A stretch of DNA of 64,000 bases from Deltaproteobacteria bacterium (GTDB lineage Bacteria; Myxococcota_C; UBA6777), in the NCBI GenBank assembly GCA_002731275.1, contig PCBK01000029.1:124001-188000 (forward strand). The letters run 5' to 3'. Position 1 is the first letter of the stretch. Each line of letters opens with the position of its first letter. Below are positions 35,189-43,348 of this stretch, piece after piece. The notes beneath the pieces were generated by a model. That model was not told the origin of the DNA. It searched no databases and was given only the letters and a program-made list of their open reading frames with translations. The position numbers and the translations under genes are program-made.

Positions 35189-36379
35189 TTGGTTTCATGG
35201 CGACTGCCCGAAGAAGAACGAAACGAACTCATCTCATTCCGACGCGAATTACACCAGCACCCCGAACTCTCATGGCAAGAATTTGAGACCTCAAGGCGCG
35301 TCTTTGAGCGTCTCGAAGCGCTCGGTCTCACACCCCGCCGCATGGCCAAGACTGGTGTGGTCGCTGAGGTCGGAAGTCAGGAAGGTCCTGTCGTCGCTCT
35401 CCGCGCCGATCTCGACGCGCTGCCCATTCAAGAGGCGACAGATCTCCCCTTTGCATCCGAACACCAGGGTGTGATGCACGCTTGTGGACACGACGCTCAC
35501 ACCGCCTGTTTGATGGTTGTCGCGAAGAGACTTGTCGCCAACCCTCCTTCTTATGGACGTGTCCGTCTGATCTTTCAGCCCGCCGAAGAGGACACGGATG
35601 GTGCTGACATGATGATCCGTGAAGGTGTCCTCGCCGATCCCGAACCCATCGCGATCTATGGCGCACACGTCTGGTCCCAAATGCCCTCTGGCTATGTTGG
35701 TGTCAACGCCGGACCCACAATGGGTTCTGTCGATCATCTGGAGATTGAGATCACTGGACGTGGCGGACACGGCGCTGTCCCTCATACCGCGATCGATCCT
35801 ATCGTCGCAGGTGCCAACCTCGTAATGTCCCTCCAAACACTCGTCAGCCGCCGTATCGATCCGATGCACTCTGTCGTCGTCTCCATCGGCCAATTTGAGG
35901 CTGGTACAGCCTTTAACGTGATCCCCGAAACGGCGAAACTTACAGGGACTGTGCGTACCCTTGAACGGGAAGCCTGGGAGCAGATCCCCGCCCTCCTTGA
36001 GACCATCGTACACCAGGCTGTCGCGGCACACGGCTGCGAAGCAAAGCTTACCCTCACGCGCTCCTTGCGTCCTCTGATCAATCACGAACGAGAGACCGAA
36101 GTCGTCCGCAAGGTCGCGCAAGCGTATCTGCCCGATGAGCGCATCCTCCCCACAAAAATGCTCGCAGGTGAGGACTTCTCGGCCTTTCTCGAACAAATCC
36201 CAGGCTGCTTCTTCTTTGTCGGCTCGGCTTTTGAAAAGAGCGAGGCCGACGCTATGAAAGCCGCACCCCACCACAATCCCCGCTTCATGCTCGATGAAGA
36301 GTCCTTCGATTTGGTCGTCCGTATCCTCGAAGATAGCGCTCGATATGAACTCAATGAGGCTCACAAAGCGGTCTTGTAG
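35189..36379 (+). CDS. M20-family amidohydrolase (N-acyl-amino-acid or hippurate hydrolase-like)
   Basis: A 396-residue metal-dependent amidohydrolase. The start is a TTG: AAAGGAGG ends 5 bases before it, which is stronger support than any later ATG. The metal-binding motif HACGHDAHT is near residues 95-103, and the second metal-ligand region is FQPAEEDTDGADMMI near 130-145 (catalytic Glu-Glu). The dimerisation segment GRGGHGAVPHTAIDPI near 190-205 and the late MLAGEDFS near 330 are also standard for the peptidase M20D group (N-acyl-L-amino-acid, aminobenzoyl-glutamate or indole-acetyl-amino-acid hydrolases). It is cytoplasmic and removes acyl groups from amino acids or short peptides. Its 3' end overlaps the convergent PabB-PabC gene by 19 bases. 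Confidence 0.93.
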   Translation: MVSWRLPEEERNELISFRRELHQHPELSWQEFETSRRVFERLEALGLTPRRMAKTGVVAEVGSQEGPVVALRADLDALPIQEATDLPFASEHQGVMHACGHDAHTACLMVVAKRLVANPPSYGRVRLIFQPAEEDTDGADMMIREGVLADPEPIAIYGAHVWSQMPSGYVGVNAGPTMGSVDHLEIEITGRGGHGAVPHTAIDPIVAGANLVMSLQTLVSRRIDPMHSVVVSIGQFEAGTAFNVIPETAKLTGTVRTLEREAWEQIPALLETIVHQAVAAHGCEAKLTLTRSLRPLINHERETEVVRKVAQAYLPDERILPTKMLAGEDFSAFLEQIPGCFFFVGSAFEKSEADAMKAAPHHNPRFMLDEESFDLVVRILEDSARYELNEAHKAVL

Positions 36380-38139
36380 AGTGTCGCCTTCCACAACCCA
36401 CGAACACCATTCATCAAGTAGATCTCAGCTCCGTCACAAAGCTCATCTTTGCGGATAACGCGCTCTTGTAGTGTGCCCTTGTCCAGTAAGTACGCTCGAT
36501 ATGTCCCTGGAAGCAGACCCGATGAGACTGGCGGTGTCCAGAGCTGACCGTCTTGTGCGATCGCGATGTTGGCGATCGTCGTCTCCGTCACCTCGCCACG
36601 TTCATTGTAGAGAAGGACGTCGTCTGCCTTTGGGTGTCTGTGCCGGGCCTGTTGGTAGAGATCTCGTTGTGTCGTCTTGTGATACAAGAACGTCTCGTCA
36701 CTGTGGAGCGGTTGTGTGTCGAGAGCGATACGTCGTGGATGTTGTTGGGGGGAGGGCAAAGGGGTCGATTCGATGTGGAAGGAACCATCTTGTGCCACGA
36801 GTAGACGGAGTTTATGAGGGTTTTGTGAGAATGTTTGAGGTAGGGCTTTGAGTTGGGCTGTCAGGGCGCTCAATGGGAGCGGATACGAAAAGTATGTCGC
36901 CGATTGTTGTAGGCGTTCAAGGTGAAAATGCAGACGTGGATAGCCTTCTCCTGACGTCCACAGAAGCGTCTCCAAGAGAGAGAAGGTGCGTGGTGTTTGG
37001 ATCAGCACACGGGTCTTGGTCTGACACTCTTCAAACTCCGCATGATCCTGGGAATCCCATACGATCCCACCTCCTACACCGTACTCCGCTTGTTTGTTCG
37101 TCTTGTCGACGCTGACAGTGCGGATCGCCACGTTGAATTGGGCCTGTTTGTCAGGCGCAAGCATCCCAATCGCGCCAGTGTAGATTCCACGGGGAGAAGG
37201 TTCGAGGTCTTTGATCAGCTCCATCGTGCGGATCTTTGGTGCACCTGTGATCGAGGCCGCAGGGAACAGCGCGCGAAAGATCTCGTGCAAAGAGGCCTGC
37301 GTTTTGGCCTCGACGAGGCTCGTCATCTGCCACAGTGTCGCGTACTTCTTGATGTCGAAGAGCCTCGTCGCGTGAACACTCCCTCTCTCGGCGATACGTG
37401 TGAGATCGTTGCGCACCATGTCGACGATCATGGTGTTCTCCGCGCGATTCTTTTCGGAGTGATGAAGCCAATCGGCGTGGGCTCGATCATCTTCCAATGT
37501 TGTTCCCCGTTGGACCGTACCCTTCATTGGTTCACTGTGGATGGTCTCACCATCACGCACGAAGAACATCTCAGGTGATGCGCTGCACAGCGCCCATTCT
37601 TTGGTGTGGATGAATGCGCCGTAATGTTCGTGTCCTTGCGATTGGATCATCCTGGCGAACAGGTGCCAGGGATCTTCGTGCAGGGTGCTTCTCATCCTGA
37701 ATGTGTAATTGACCTGATATGTATCACCTGCCTGGATGTGTGCTTTGACCTTTTGGATCGCGTGGTCATAGTGTTCCCTTGAGATCGAAGGCGTCCATGT
37801 TGTTGAAGGTGTTGAGGGCGCAGGCCACTTGGGCAGGCAAGGTGTGGGAGGAGGGTAGAGACCAAACCACGCGAGAGGCAGGTGGGTGGATGGGTGGACG
37901 GCGAAGGCTTCGTCGAAAGCCTTCGCCGCTTCATAGGTGACAAACCCGGCGGCATGATAGCCTTCGTTTTCGACGAGGTGTTCGACGTCGTGAAGGAGCG
38001 TATGAAGGTTTTGTGGTGTGTGGGCCTGTTTGATGGCGATGGGCGCTTGAAAGTGAAGCCAATGTTGTCGCTTGGGGTCGTAGAGGAGGGATTCATTTTC
38101 GCGGATGGTGAGGGACACAGGTTGAAGGTGTGTGGTCAA
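36361..38139 (-). CDS. pabBC: Aminodeoxychorismate synthase component I fused to 4-amino-4-deoxychorismate lyase-like domain
   Basis: A bifunctional folate-pathway enzyme. The N-terminal part (to about residue 385) is the PabB/chorismate-binding domain: IQAGDTYQVNYTFR, ASPEMFFV, PMKGTVQRG (with the Lys that forms the chorismate adduct), RNDL and FPAASITGAPKIRTMELI. The C-terminal part (about 390-592) is PabC-like, a class-IV aminotransferase fold, with VLLYNERGEVTETTIANIAI and SGLLPGTYRAYLL. It converts chorismate to aminodeoxychorismate and then to p-aminobenzoate plus pyruvate. I place the start at TTG 38139, preceded by GGAG at 6 bases; the longer GTG start at 38160 would overlap a hairpin. 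The stop overlaps the convergent M20 gene by 19 bases. Confidence 0.9.
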   Translation of the reverse strand: MTTHLQPVSLTIRENESLLYDPKRQHWLHFQAPIAIKQAHTPQNLHTLLHDVEHLVENEGYHAAGFVTYEAAKAFDEAFAVHPSTHLPLAWFGLYPPPTPCLPKWPAPSTPSTTWTPSISREHYDHAIQKVKAHIQAGDTYQVNYTFRMRSTLHEDPWHLFARMIQSQGHEHYGAFIHTKEWALCSASPEMFFVRDGETIHSEPMKGTVQRGTTLEDDRAHADWLHHSEKNRAENTMIVDMVRNDLTRIAERGSVHATRLFDIKKYATLWQMTSLVEAKTQASLHEIFRALFPAASITGAPKIRTMELIKDLEPSPRGIYTGAIGMLAPDKQAQFNVAIRTVSVDKTNKQAEYGVGGGIVWDSQDHAEFEECQTKTRVLIQTPRTFSLLETLLWTSGEGYPRLHFHLERLQQSATYFSYPLPLSALTAQLKALPQTFSQNPHKLRLLVAQDGSFHIESTPLPSPQQHPRRIALDTQPLHSDETFLYHKTTQRDLYQQARHRHPKADDVLLYNERGEVTETTIANIAIAQDGQLWTPPVSSGLLPGTYRAYLLDKGTLQERVIRKDELCDGAEIYLMNGVRGLWKATLYKTAL

Positions 38140-38159
38140 GATGAACTCCAAAAGGGACA

Positions 38160-38183
38160 CCCACCCAAGGTGATATGGGTGGG
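38160..38183 (-). promoter_or_regulatory. Hairpin between the S9 peptidase and pabBC genes
   Basis: CCCACCCA and TGGGTGGG form an 8-base-pair stem with an 8-base loop, in the 82-base gap between the S9 peptidase stop and the TTG start of pabBC. A short T run (TTTT) follows about 8 bases later on the minus strand. It may be a weak terminator or an attenuator, and it argues against translation from GTG 38160. Confidence 0.4.
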
Positions 38184-38221
38184 AGGGTCATTCGATCTGG
38201 CCACACGTTGGTCAGGTGGCC

Positions 38222-41128
38222 TCAGTGTTGTTTGCTACCATGAAGGTCTTTCCACCACAATCCCTGTTTTTTGAGATAGCGGTCAAACCACGCGATGATC
38301 GTGCGCGTCCAGATCAGGCGTTTTTTGTATCGCAAGACCCAGTGGTCGGCTTTTTTGACGACGACCAGCTCGACTGGACGCTTCAACAGACGCAGCGCTG
38401 CATACATCTGGTAACTTTCGTGCGGAGGGACGTTTGTGTCAACAGAACCGTGCAACAAAAGCAGAGGCGTTTTGACTTTATCAGCCGCGTACAAGGGGCT
38501 CTGGTTGACGTAGAATTCGGGATGACTCCAGGGATAGAGATTGGCGGCTGAGACGGAGTTGTAGAGGAAGCCCCAGAATCCACCTCCCCAATAACTCGTG
38601 ATGTTGCTGATCCCGGCGTGGCTAATCGCGGCGGCGAAGATGTTGGTCCGTGTGGTCAGATACATCGTCATAAAGCCACCGTAACTCGCGCCGATACAGC
38701 CGACTCTCTTGGCATCTGCAAAGCTGTGAGCTTTGAGGAAGCGCTTGGTGCCTTCGATGATCTCATCGGCGACACGTGTCCCCCACTCTCCAACGTGGAA
38801 GGAGGCGAAGCCCTGGCCAAAGCCGATCGCGCCGCTTGGTTGGAGGATGTACACGAGGTAATTGTGTGCGGCCCATAGCTGCGCGGGGTAGCGACCATCA
38901 AAGCTGCGCGTGGTTGGGTATGTCCCGCCATAGTAATAGACGATCACGGGATATTTTTTGCGTGGATCAAAGCCCGGTGGATAGTAGACCCGTCCGTCGA
39001 TTTGGCGACCGCTCTTGAGCCTGAAGGACCAGGGTTTGACCTTGGCGAGCTGCATACGACCAAGCCATTTGGCGTTAGGCGCATAGAGCATCTGTGGTTT
39101 GGGGTCGTGCAGCGCGAGTGTGAACAAGCGACCGGGGTGATCGATGCCGCTGCCGATGTAAGTAATCCGAGTGCTGTTGCTCGCGAAGCTGACGCGCAGA
39201 GCTTGATCGACACCGGTCTCGATCTGTGTGTACGTTCCAGTCTTCATGTCATAACGGAAGATGCGGTAGTATGTGCGATCGAGGACGTTTAAGTAGATCT
39301 GTCCATCGATCGGATGCCAGTACGCGCTCCTAATGGTCGGCGAGAAGTCACGACTGATCGCTTTGACCTCTTTGCGTTTGAGGTCGTAGATATAAGCTTG
39401 TGTGTCGTAGGCGTTTGGGATCACCTTGGCGGGCAGTGACTTGGCACGTCCGATTGAACCGAACAACGTCGCCGCGCCGAGCAGGAGCAGCTTGTCGCCT
39501 TTGGGCGAATACATCGCGCCATTGAGCCAACGCAGACCGGAGAGGATTTTCTTCAACTTGAACGTCTGAAGATCCAACTCATAGAGGTCATTGGTACGGA
39601 AGGGACGTTTACTATGATCGGGGCGTGAGCGAACAAAGAGGATCTTTTTCCCGTCTCGTCGCAAGGAGGGGCCGGAGGTGGTCCACTCTCCAGAGGTCAG
39701 ACGTGTTTGCGTCTTTCCGTCGGCGCTCAGAGCATAGAGGTGGCTACGGTTGCGATACCAGGGCCAGCGATCTTCCATCCCACGAAGGCGTTTGACGCCA
39801 GCTTTGCCCGATTTGGTGAGTTTGATCTTGATCGATGCTGCGTAGAGGATAAATCGGCTATCAGGCGACCATGTGTAGTATTGGAGTTTGTGGATCCCTT
39901 TGCGCAGCAACGTGACTTTATGGGTGGCTCTGTCCACACGCCAGATCGAAGCTGTTTTGCCTGCGCGAGTTGTAAAGGTGTAGGACGTACTATCAGGTGA
40001 CCAGCGGAACCCACGGATGAGTGAGCGCGGTTGGGAGGAGTGGAGAATGTGCCCATCTTTGAGGCGACGAACTTCGTGCCAGTAGTCACTCTTGCCATTG
40101 GTCTTTGTGCGCTTGTACCAGACGATCGCTTCGCGTCCATCAGGGGAGATGGAGCTGCCTGCGAGTTTGGTGCGGTTGAGCAAGAAGGTCGTCGAGTGAC
40201 GCTCCTTACGCGTCAAGTGAAGCTGAGGTTTCGAGGAGGTCTTGCCTTTGAGGGACGCTTTGAGATCCCATGAGTGGAGACATTTGGACGTGTACATCGT
40301 CTTGATCACGATGTGATGAATCCCTGGAACCAGTGTCAGCTTCGCACGGAGTGTGCCGCGTTTGGGGGCGGCTTTGTGTGTAGGTTGTTGTTTTTTGAGC
40401 AGCTTACTCTGTGCGCGAAGTGTACGGGCCTGTTCGAGCAGGACCTTGTTTTGTTGCTTGAGCAGCTCTGTGAGCTGAAGGAGAAGCGCTTGTTGTCCTT
40501 TGGCTGCTGGTCGGCTTGTCGGTGCTGCAAAGGTTTTGGTGGCCTTCTTGGTGTTGGAAGCCTTCTTGTGTTGATGGCTTTTTTTGCCTTTGGGCGCCTT
40601 TGTACAACCCCACTTGGTCGCGACTGCCTTTCCATCGATGAAGACACGAAGTCTTTGATGGGAGCGAAGCTTGAGTGAGAGTTTTGTGTACTGGTCAACG
40701 GTGATGTAGGTCGAGAGGTAGGCGATCTGTGGCTGGTCACCGTCGATCTTGAAGGTGGCCTTGCCTTTGCGCCATGTCAGCGTTTTGTAGGGGAGCCATG
40801 TGTGGGAGGTGCCAGCTTTTGGGTGGAGGCTGGAGACGTCGGTGTGTGGGAAGGCGAACCATTTGCGCAGCTTGACACCACCTTCTTTGTCTTTATGGAA
40901 GATAGGCATGGGACTGGACGCAGGGCCGAGGCGAAACCACTCATCGAGGGTTTTGTTGAAGCGCGCGACTTTCTTTTTTTTCTTCTTTTTCTTTTTGGCT
41001 GCGCGTTTCTTCTGTGGTGCTGGTTTTTTGGCGCTTGCTGTGTTGGTGTGTGTCATCACAAAGCACAAAAGTAGCGATGAGAGCGCCAACGGGAGCCATG
41101 TGTGGGTGTGTTTTCGTTGAGCGTACAT
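38222..41128 (-). CDS. S9-family prolyl-oligopeptidase-like serine peptidase
   Basis: Start at the ATG at 41128 (AAGGAG 9 bases upstream), 968 residues with a signal peptide of about 34 residues (ends near ASAKKP), so it is exported. A Lys-rich linker follows, then a segment with a coiled-coil-like Leu/Gln run (about residues 200-235), a beta-propeller with WSPDS repeats (about 370-690) and an alpha/beta-hydrolase catalytic domain. Nucleophile: GASYGG near Ser 812. Asp in LLHGSVDTNVPP near 897. His in KKADHWVL near 927. It resembles dipeptidyl-peptidase or prolyl-oligopeptidase members and would cut peptides in the periplasm or outside the cell, which matches the peptide-import genes. Confidence 0.9.
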   Translation of the reverse strand: MYAQRKHTHTWLPLALSSLLLCFVMTHTNTASAKKPAPQKKRAAKKKKKKKKKVARFNKTLDEWFRLGPASSPMPIFHKDKEGGVKLRKWFAFPHTDVSSLHPKAGTSHTWLPYKTLTWRKGKATFKIDGDQPQIAYLSTYITVDQYTKLSLKLRSHQRLRVFIDGKAVATKWGCTKAPKGKKSHQHKKASNTKKATKTFAAPTSRPAAKGQQALLLQLTELLKQQNKVLLEQARTLRAQSKLLKKQQPTHKAAPKRGTLRAKLTLVPGIHHIVIKTMYTSKCLHSWDLKASLKGKTSSKPQLHLTRKERHSTTFLLNRTKLAGSSISPDGREAIVWYKRTKTNGKSDYWHEVRRLKDGHILHSSQPRSLIRGFRWSPDSTSYTFTTRAGKTASIWRVDRATHKVTLLRKGIHKLQYYTWSPDSRFILYAASIKIKLTKSGKAGVKRLRGMEDRWPWYRNRSHLYALSADGKTQTRLTSGEWTTSGPSLRRDGKKILFVRSRPDHSKRPFRTNDLYELDLQTFKLKKILSGLRWLNGAMYSPKGDKLLLLGAATLFGSIGRAKSLPAKVIPNAYDTQAYIYDLKRKEVKAISRDFSPTIRSAYWHPIDGQIYLNVLDRTYYRIFRYDMKTGTYTQIETGVDQALRVSFASNSTRITYIGSGIDHPGRLFTLALHDPKPQMLYAPNAKWLGRMQLAKVKPWSFRLKSGRQIDGRVYYPPGFDPRKKYPVIVYYYGGTYPTTRSFDGRYPAQLWAAHNYLVYILQPSGAIGFGQGFASFHVGEWGTRVADEIIEGTKRFLKAHSFADAKRVGCIGASYGGFMTMYLTTRTNIFAAAISHAGISNITSYWGGGFWGFLYNSVSAANLYPWSHPEFYVNQSPLYAADKVKTPLLLLHGSVDTNVPPHESYQMYAALRLLKRPVELVVVKKADHWVLRYKKRLIWTRTIIAWFDRYLKKQGLWWKDLHGSKQH

Positions 41129-41225
41129 GAGCGAAACTCCTTTTTTCGATGTACGTACCGACGGGAACTTCGATGTGTGTGGGTGTATGGACCGTCGTGT
41201 GGAGTCTGGAGTGTGGTGGAGTGAG

Positions 41226-41256
41226 CGCATCAGGGGATGATGCGTTTGGTTTTTTT
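41226..41256 (+). terminator. Terminator-like hairpin between the S9 peptidase and FTR-like genes
   Basis: CGCATCA (41226-41232), a 5-base loop and TGATGCG (41238-41244) form a perfect 7-base-pair stem. It is followed on the plus strand by TTTGGTTTTTTT. Since both flanking genes are on the minus strand, a plus-strand terminator here would block antisense transcription from the S9 gene side. On the minus strand the stem lacks a T run. Weak evidence for function. Confidence 0.35.
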
Positions 41257-41259
41257 GGA

Positions 41260-41685
41260 TTAAGAAGGTCGTTCGAGACGTTCTTTTTCGCGCTCTTCGG
41301 CTTTGTGTTTGGATTCGCGACCCTTATCAGGAGTGGGATCTTTGACGACACCGTAGGTTGCGAGACCTTCGTGACCTTCTGGGAGATATTCGGTGATCGG
41401 CATACCTTCTTCGTTTACGAAGAGCAGGCAGTGACAATATTTGTAGACTTTCATGTCTTCACAGGCGCAGACCCAGGTGCGGTGTTTGATCTCTTCTTGT
41501 TTGTCGGGGTAGAAGCGACACGGGCACAATGGGCGACCGATCTCATCGATGTTGGCTGCGAGGCCTTTCACGACGCTCTCGGTGACACCATCTACAGGGT
41601 GAAAGGATGTACCTGTTTTCTCTGCGTATTTCTCGGAAAACTTCCACATCTTCTTGAGTGACTTCTCGCTGGGTTCTTGGGACAT
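41260..41685 (-). CDS. Ferredoxin-thioredoxin reductase catalytic-chain-like iron-sulfur protein
   Basis: A 141-residue protein with AAGGAGG 7 bases before its ATG. Six cysteines lie at residues 54, 56, 73, 75, 84 and 86, arranged CPC-x16-CAC-x8-CHC. Ferredoxin-thioredoxin reductase catalytic chains (FtrB) have CPC-x16-CPC-x8-CHC, so the spacing is exact, with Ala for the middle Pro. In that family four of the Cys bind a [4Fe-4S] cluster and two form the redox disulfide. It also has the following LLFVNEEGMPITEY. The C-terminal 45 residues are highly charged and absent from plant-type enzymes. No variable chain (FtrA), thioredoxin or ferredoxin gene is adjacent. A thiol-redox role is likely. 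Confidence 0.82.
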   Translation of the reverse strand: MSQEPSEKSLKKMWKFSEKYAEKTGTSFHPVDGVTESVVKGLAANIDEIGRPLCPCRFYPDKQEEIKHRTWVCACEDMKVYKYCHCLLFVNEEGMPITEYLPEGHEGLATYGVVKDPTPDKGRESKHKAEEREKERLERPS

Positions 41686-41846
41686 CTATGTACCTCCTTC
41701 TTTTGCTGTGTGTAGAGACAGGTGTTCCGGACGGGTGCTGATAACAGCAGCTCGCGATGCAAAACATAACACCTCTACGGGGTCGCGTCTATGCCCAATG
41801 GATTCGATGTGTGTTTTGTTGGAGGGTGTATCAAAACACACATCTT

Positions 41847-41888
41847 TCGAATCTGTTGACAAAGCTCCATCATCCAAACTAGATTCGA
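41847..41888 (+). promoter_or_regulatory. Promoter flanked by 8-base inverted repeat
   Basis: TTGACA (41856-41861), matching the -35 consensus exactly, and TAGATT (41880-41885) lie 18 bases apart. The inverted repeat TCGAATCT (41847-41854) / AGATTCGA (41881-41888) brackets them, with one arm just upstream of -35 and the other over -10, as for a dimeric repressor. The downstream gene begins at 41947. No regulator is known. Confidence 0.5.
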
Positions 41889-41946
41889 GTGCACTGCAAT
41901 TGCTCAGGTTGTTCTTGAGCATTCGGACACGATGGGAGGAGTCTCT

Positions 41947-43209
41947 GTGAAGGATTGGCGACAAAGTTACGACATACGCGAAGAGCCTTTTGATTTGGTT
42001 GAGTTTGTCCCTTCGGATGGGGTGGATTTGACAAGAGAGGAGAGGGAGAGTCACCTGCCTGGTGACTTCATGATCGACACTATCCACGATGGTACGTGTA
42101 TCCCCAAGATCTTCATGGATGCGATACAAGGGACTTCCCATGCCCACAAAAGGGGACTTCGTAAATTTGACCAGAGCTACACGCTTGAGAGAGATTGGGG
42201 CGCGGATCTCGTCGCTCACCATCTCGCCTCAGAGCTTAATAAGACGGGCGTACAGTGTTTTGGTCATCATCGTGTGACCGTCGCGCGGATCTTGATGGAC
42301 TTTGGTCGCTTCCCTGGTAACACGCCCCCCAAGGCCGAACACTTGCACCGCTTTGCGATCAACTATCCCTTCTCGCATCTGCTCGGCTATGAACACAAAA
42401 AGGTCTTGCTCGAAGATTACTACGATAAGATCTCTGCGCAATACGAACGTGTGATCACACAGCGGCGCTTTAAGATCGCGATCCACACCTATGACACCTA
42501 CAACGAAGCTGGAACACAGCGTCCTTTGATGAGCATCATCACGCGCCCCATCGGGTACCAGACAAAGTCCGCGATGCCTGTGGACTTCTTTGATCCAATG
42601 TATCCTGCAGTGTTGAGCGAATATACAGCGGATCGACGTCTGACGTATCGCCTCTCCTTGATGCTCGAAAAAGAGGGCGTGCCGATCGCACACAACTATC
42701 CGTACTGCCTGCCTGATGGGAGCATTGAAGTGCGTTCACAGGTCTGGTTCTTTTTCGACTATCTCAAGCGTTGTTTTGAGCAAGAATACCCCGAAACCAT
42801 CGAGAACATATCCTATAAAAAGGTTTGGCGTATGGTGCTCGATACCAACTTGCGCTCCACCGAGAGCGAGAACTTACGTAGCTATCTGCATATGTTCCGC
42901 CGGGCACCACGGGGAGAGGAGAAGTCCTTTGAGGACGCAGCGGAGGCGTACCGAGATATTCGCCGGTTTATGGACCGAGATGACTCCCGCCTCGTGAAGG
43001 AGTATCGTCGCTCTGTGCAACGACCCAGCTCACTTGGGATCGAGGTGCGAAAAGACTATGTGTGGGAGTTTGCTGACAAAGCCTGTCGTTACCCCATTGC
43101 TCCCAAAGAAGAAAATGCCCACAAGGTCGCGCGACTTTTGGCCAAAGGGATCGCGATCTATCTCGAAAATGACCGGCTCACCTATCCCTCCGAATTCGTC
43201 GAAATCTGA
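41947..43209 (+). CDS. N-formylglutamate amidohydrolase-like protein (tentative)
   Basis: Start at GTG 41947, with GGGAGGAG 5 bases upstream; an upstream ATG at 41932 overlaps that ribosome site. The 420-residue product has no signal peptide. A segment with DFGRFPG near 115 and RFKIAIHTYDTYNEAG near 175-190 resembles the N-formylglutamate amidohydrolase (HutG-like) family, which has R...D.NR and an acidic 'D.HS' metal motif, here in IHTYDTY. The match is by eye and partial, so other metal-hydrolase families are possible. An upstream promoter with inverted repeat suggests regulated expression. Middle and C-terminal parts (about 230-420) are not recognised. Confidence 0.5.
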   Translation: MKDWRQSYDIREEPFDLVEFVPSDGVDLTREERESHLPGDFMIDTIHDGTCIPKIFMDAIQGTSHAHKRGLRKFDQSYTLERDWGADLVAHHLASELNKTGVQCFGHHRVTVARILMDFGRFPGNTPPKAEHLHRFAINYPFSHLLGYEHKKVLLEDYYDKISAQYERVITQRRFKIAIHTYDTYNEAGTQRPLMSIITRPIGYQTKSAMPVDFFDPMYPAVLSEYTADRRLTYRLSLMLEKEGVPIAHNYPYCLPDGSIEVRSQVWFFFDYLKRCFEQEYPETIENISYKKVWRMVLDTNLRSTESENLRSYLHMFRRAPRGEEKSFEDAAEAYRDIRRFMDRDDSRLVKEYRRSVQRPSSLGIEVRKDYVWEFADKACRYPIAPKEENAHKVARLLAKGIAIYLENDRLTYPSEFVEI

Positions 43210-43348
43210 GCCGAACACACCCTCCGTCGACTGCTTTTGTCTTCTGCCTCGTCGTCAACTCCTCCCAATATCCCATGTGTAGACAATGAACGCCCTTCTT
43301 GTGTCTCTTGGGTCTCCATGTTACAGTATTTTGCATTGGAGAGACTAA

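Noticed and set aside
35291-36394. 367-codon minus-strand frame opposite the M20 gene
   Set aside because: It lies antisense to a clearly conserved enzyme; no ribosome site or recognisable domain.
40941-41351. Short minus-strand frame across the S9/FTR gap
   Set aside because: It straddles two genes in another frame and has no initiation signal.
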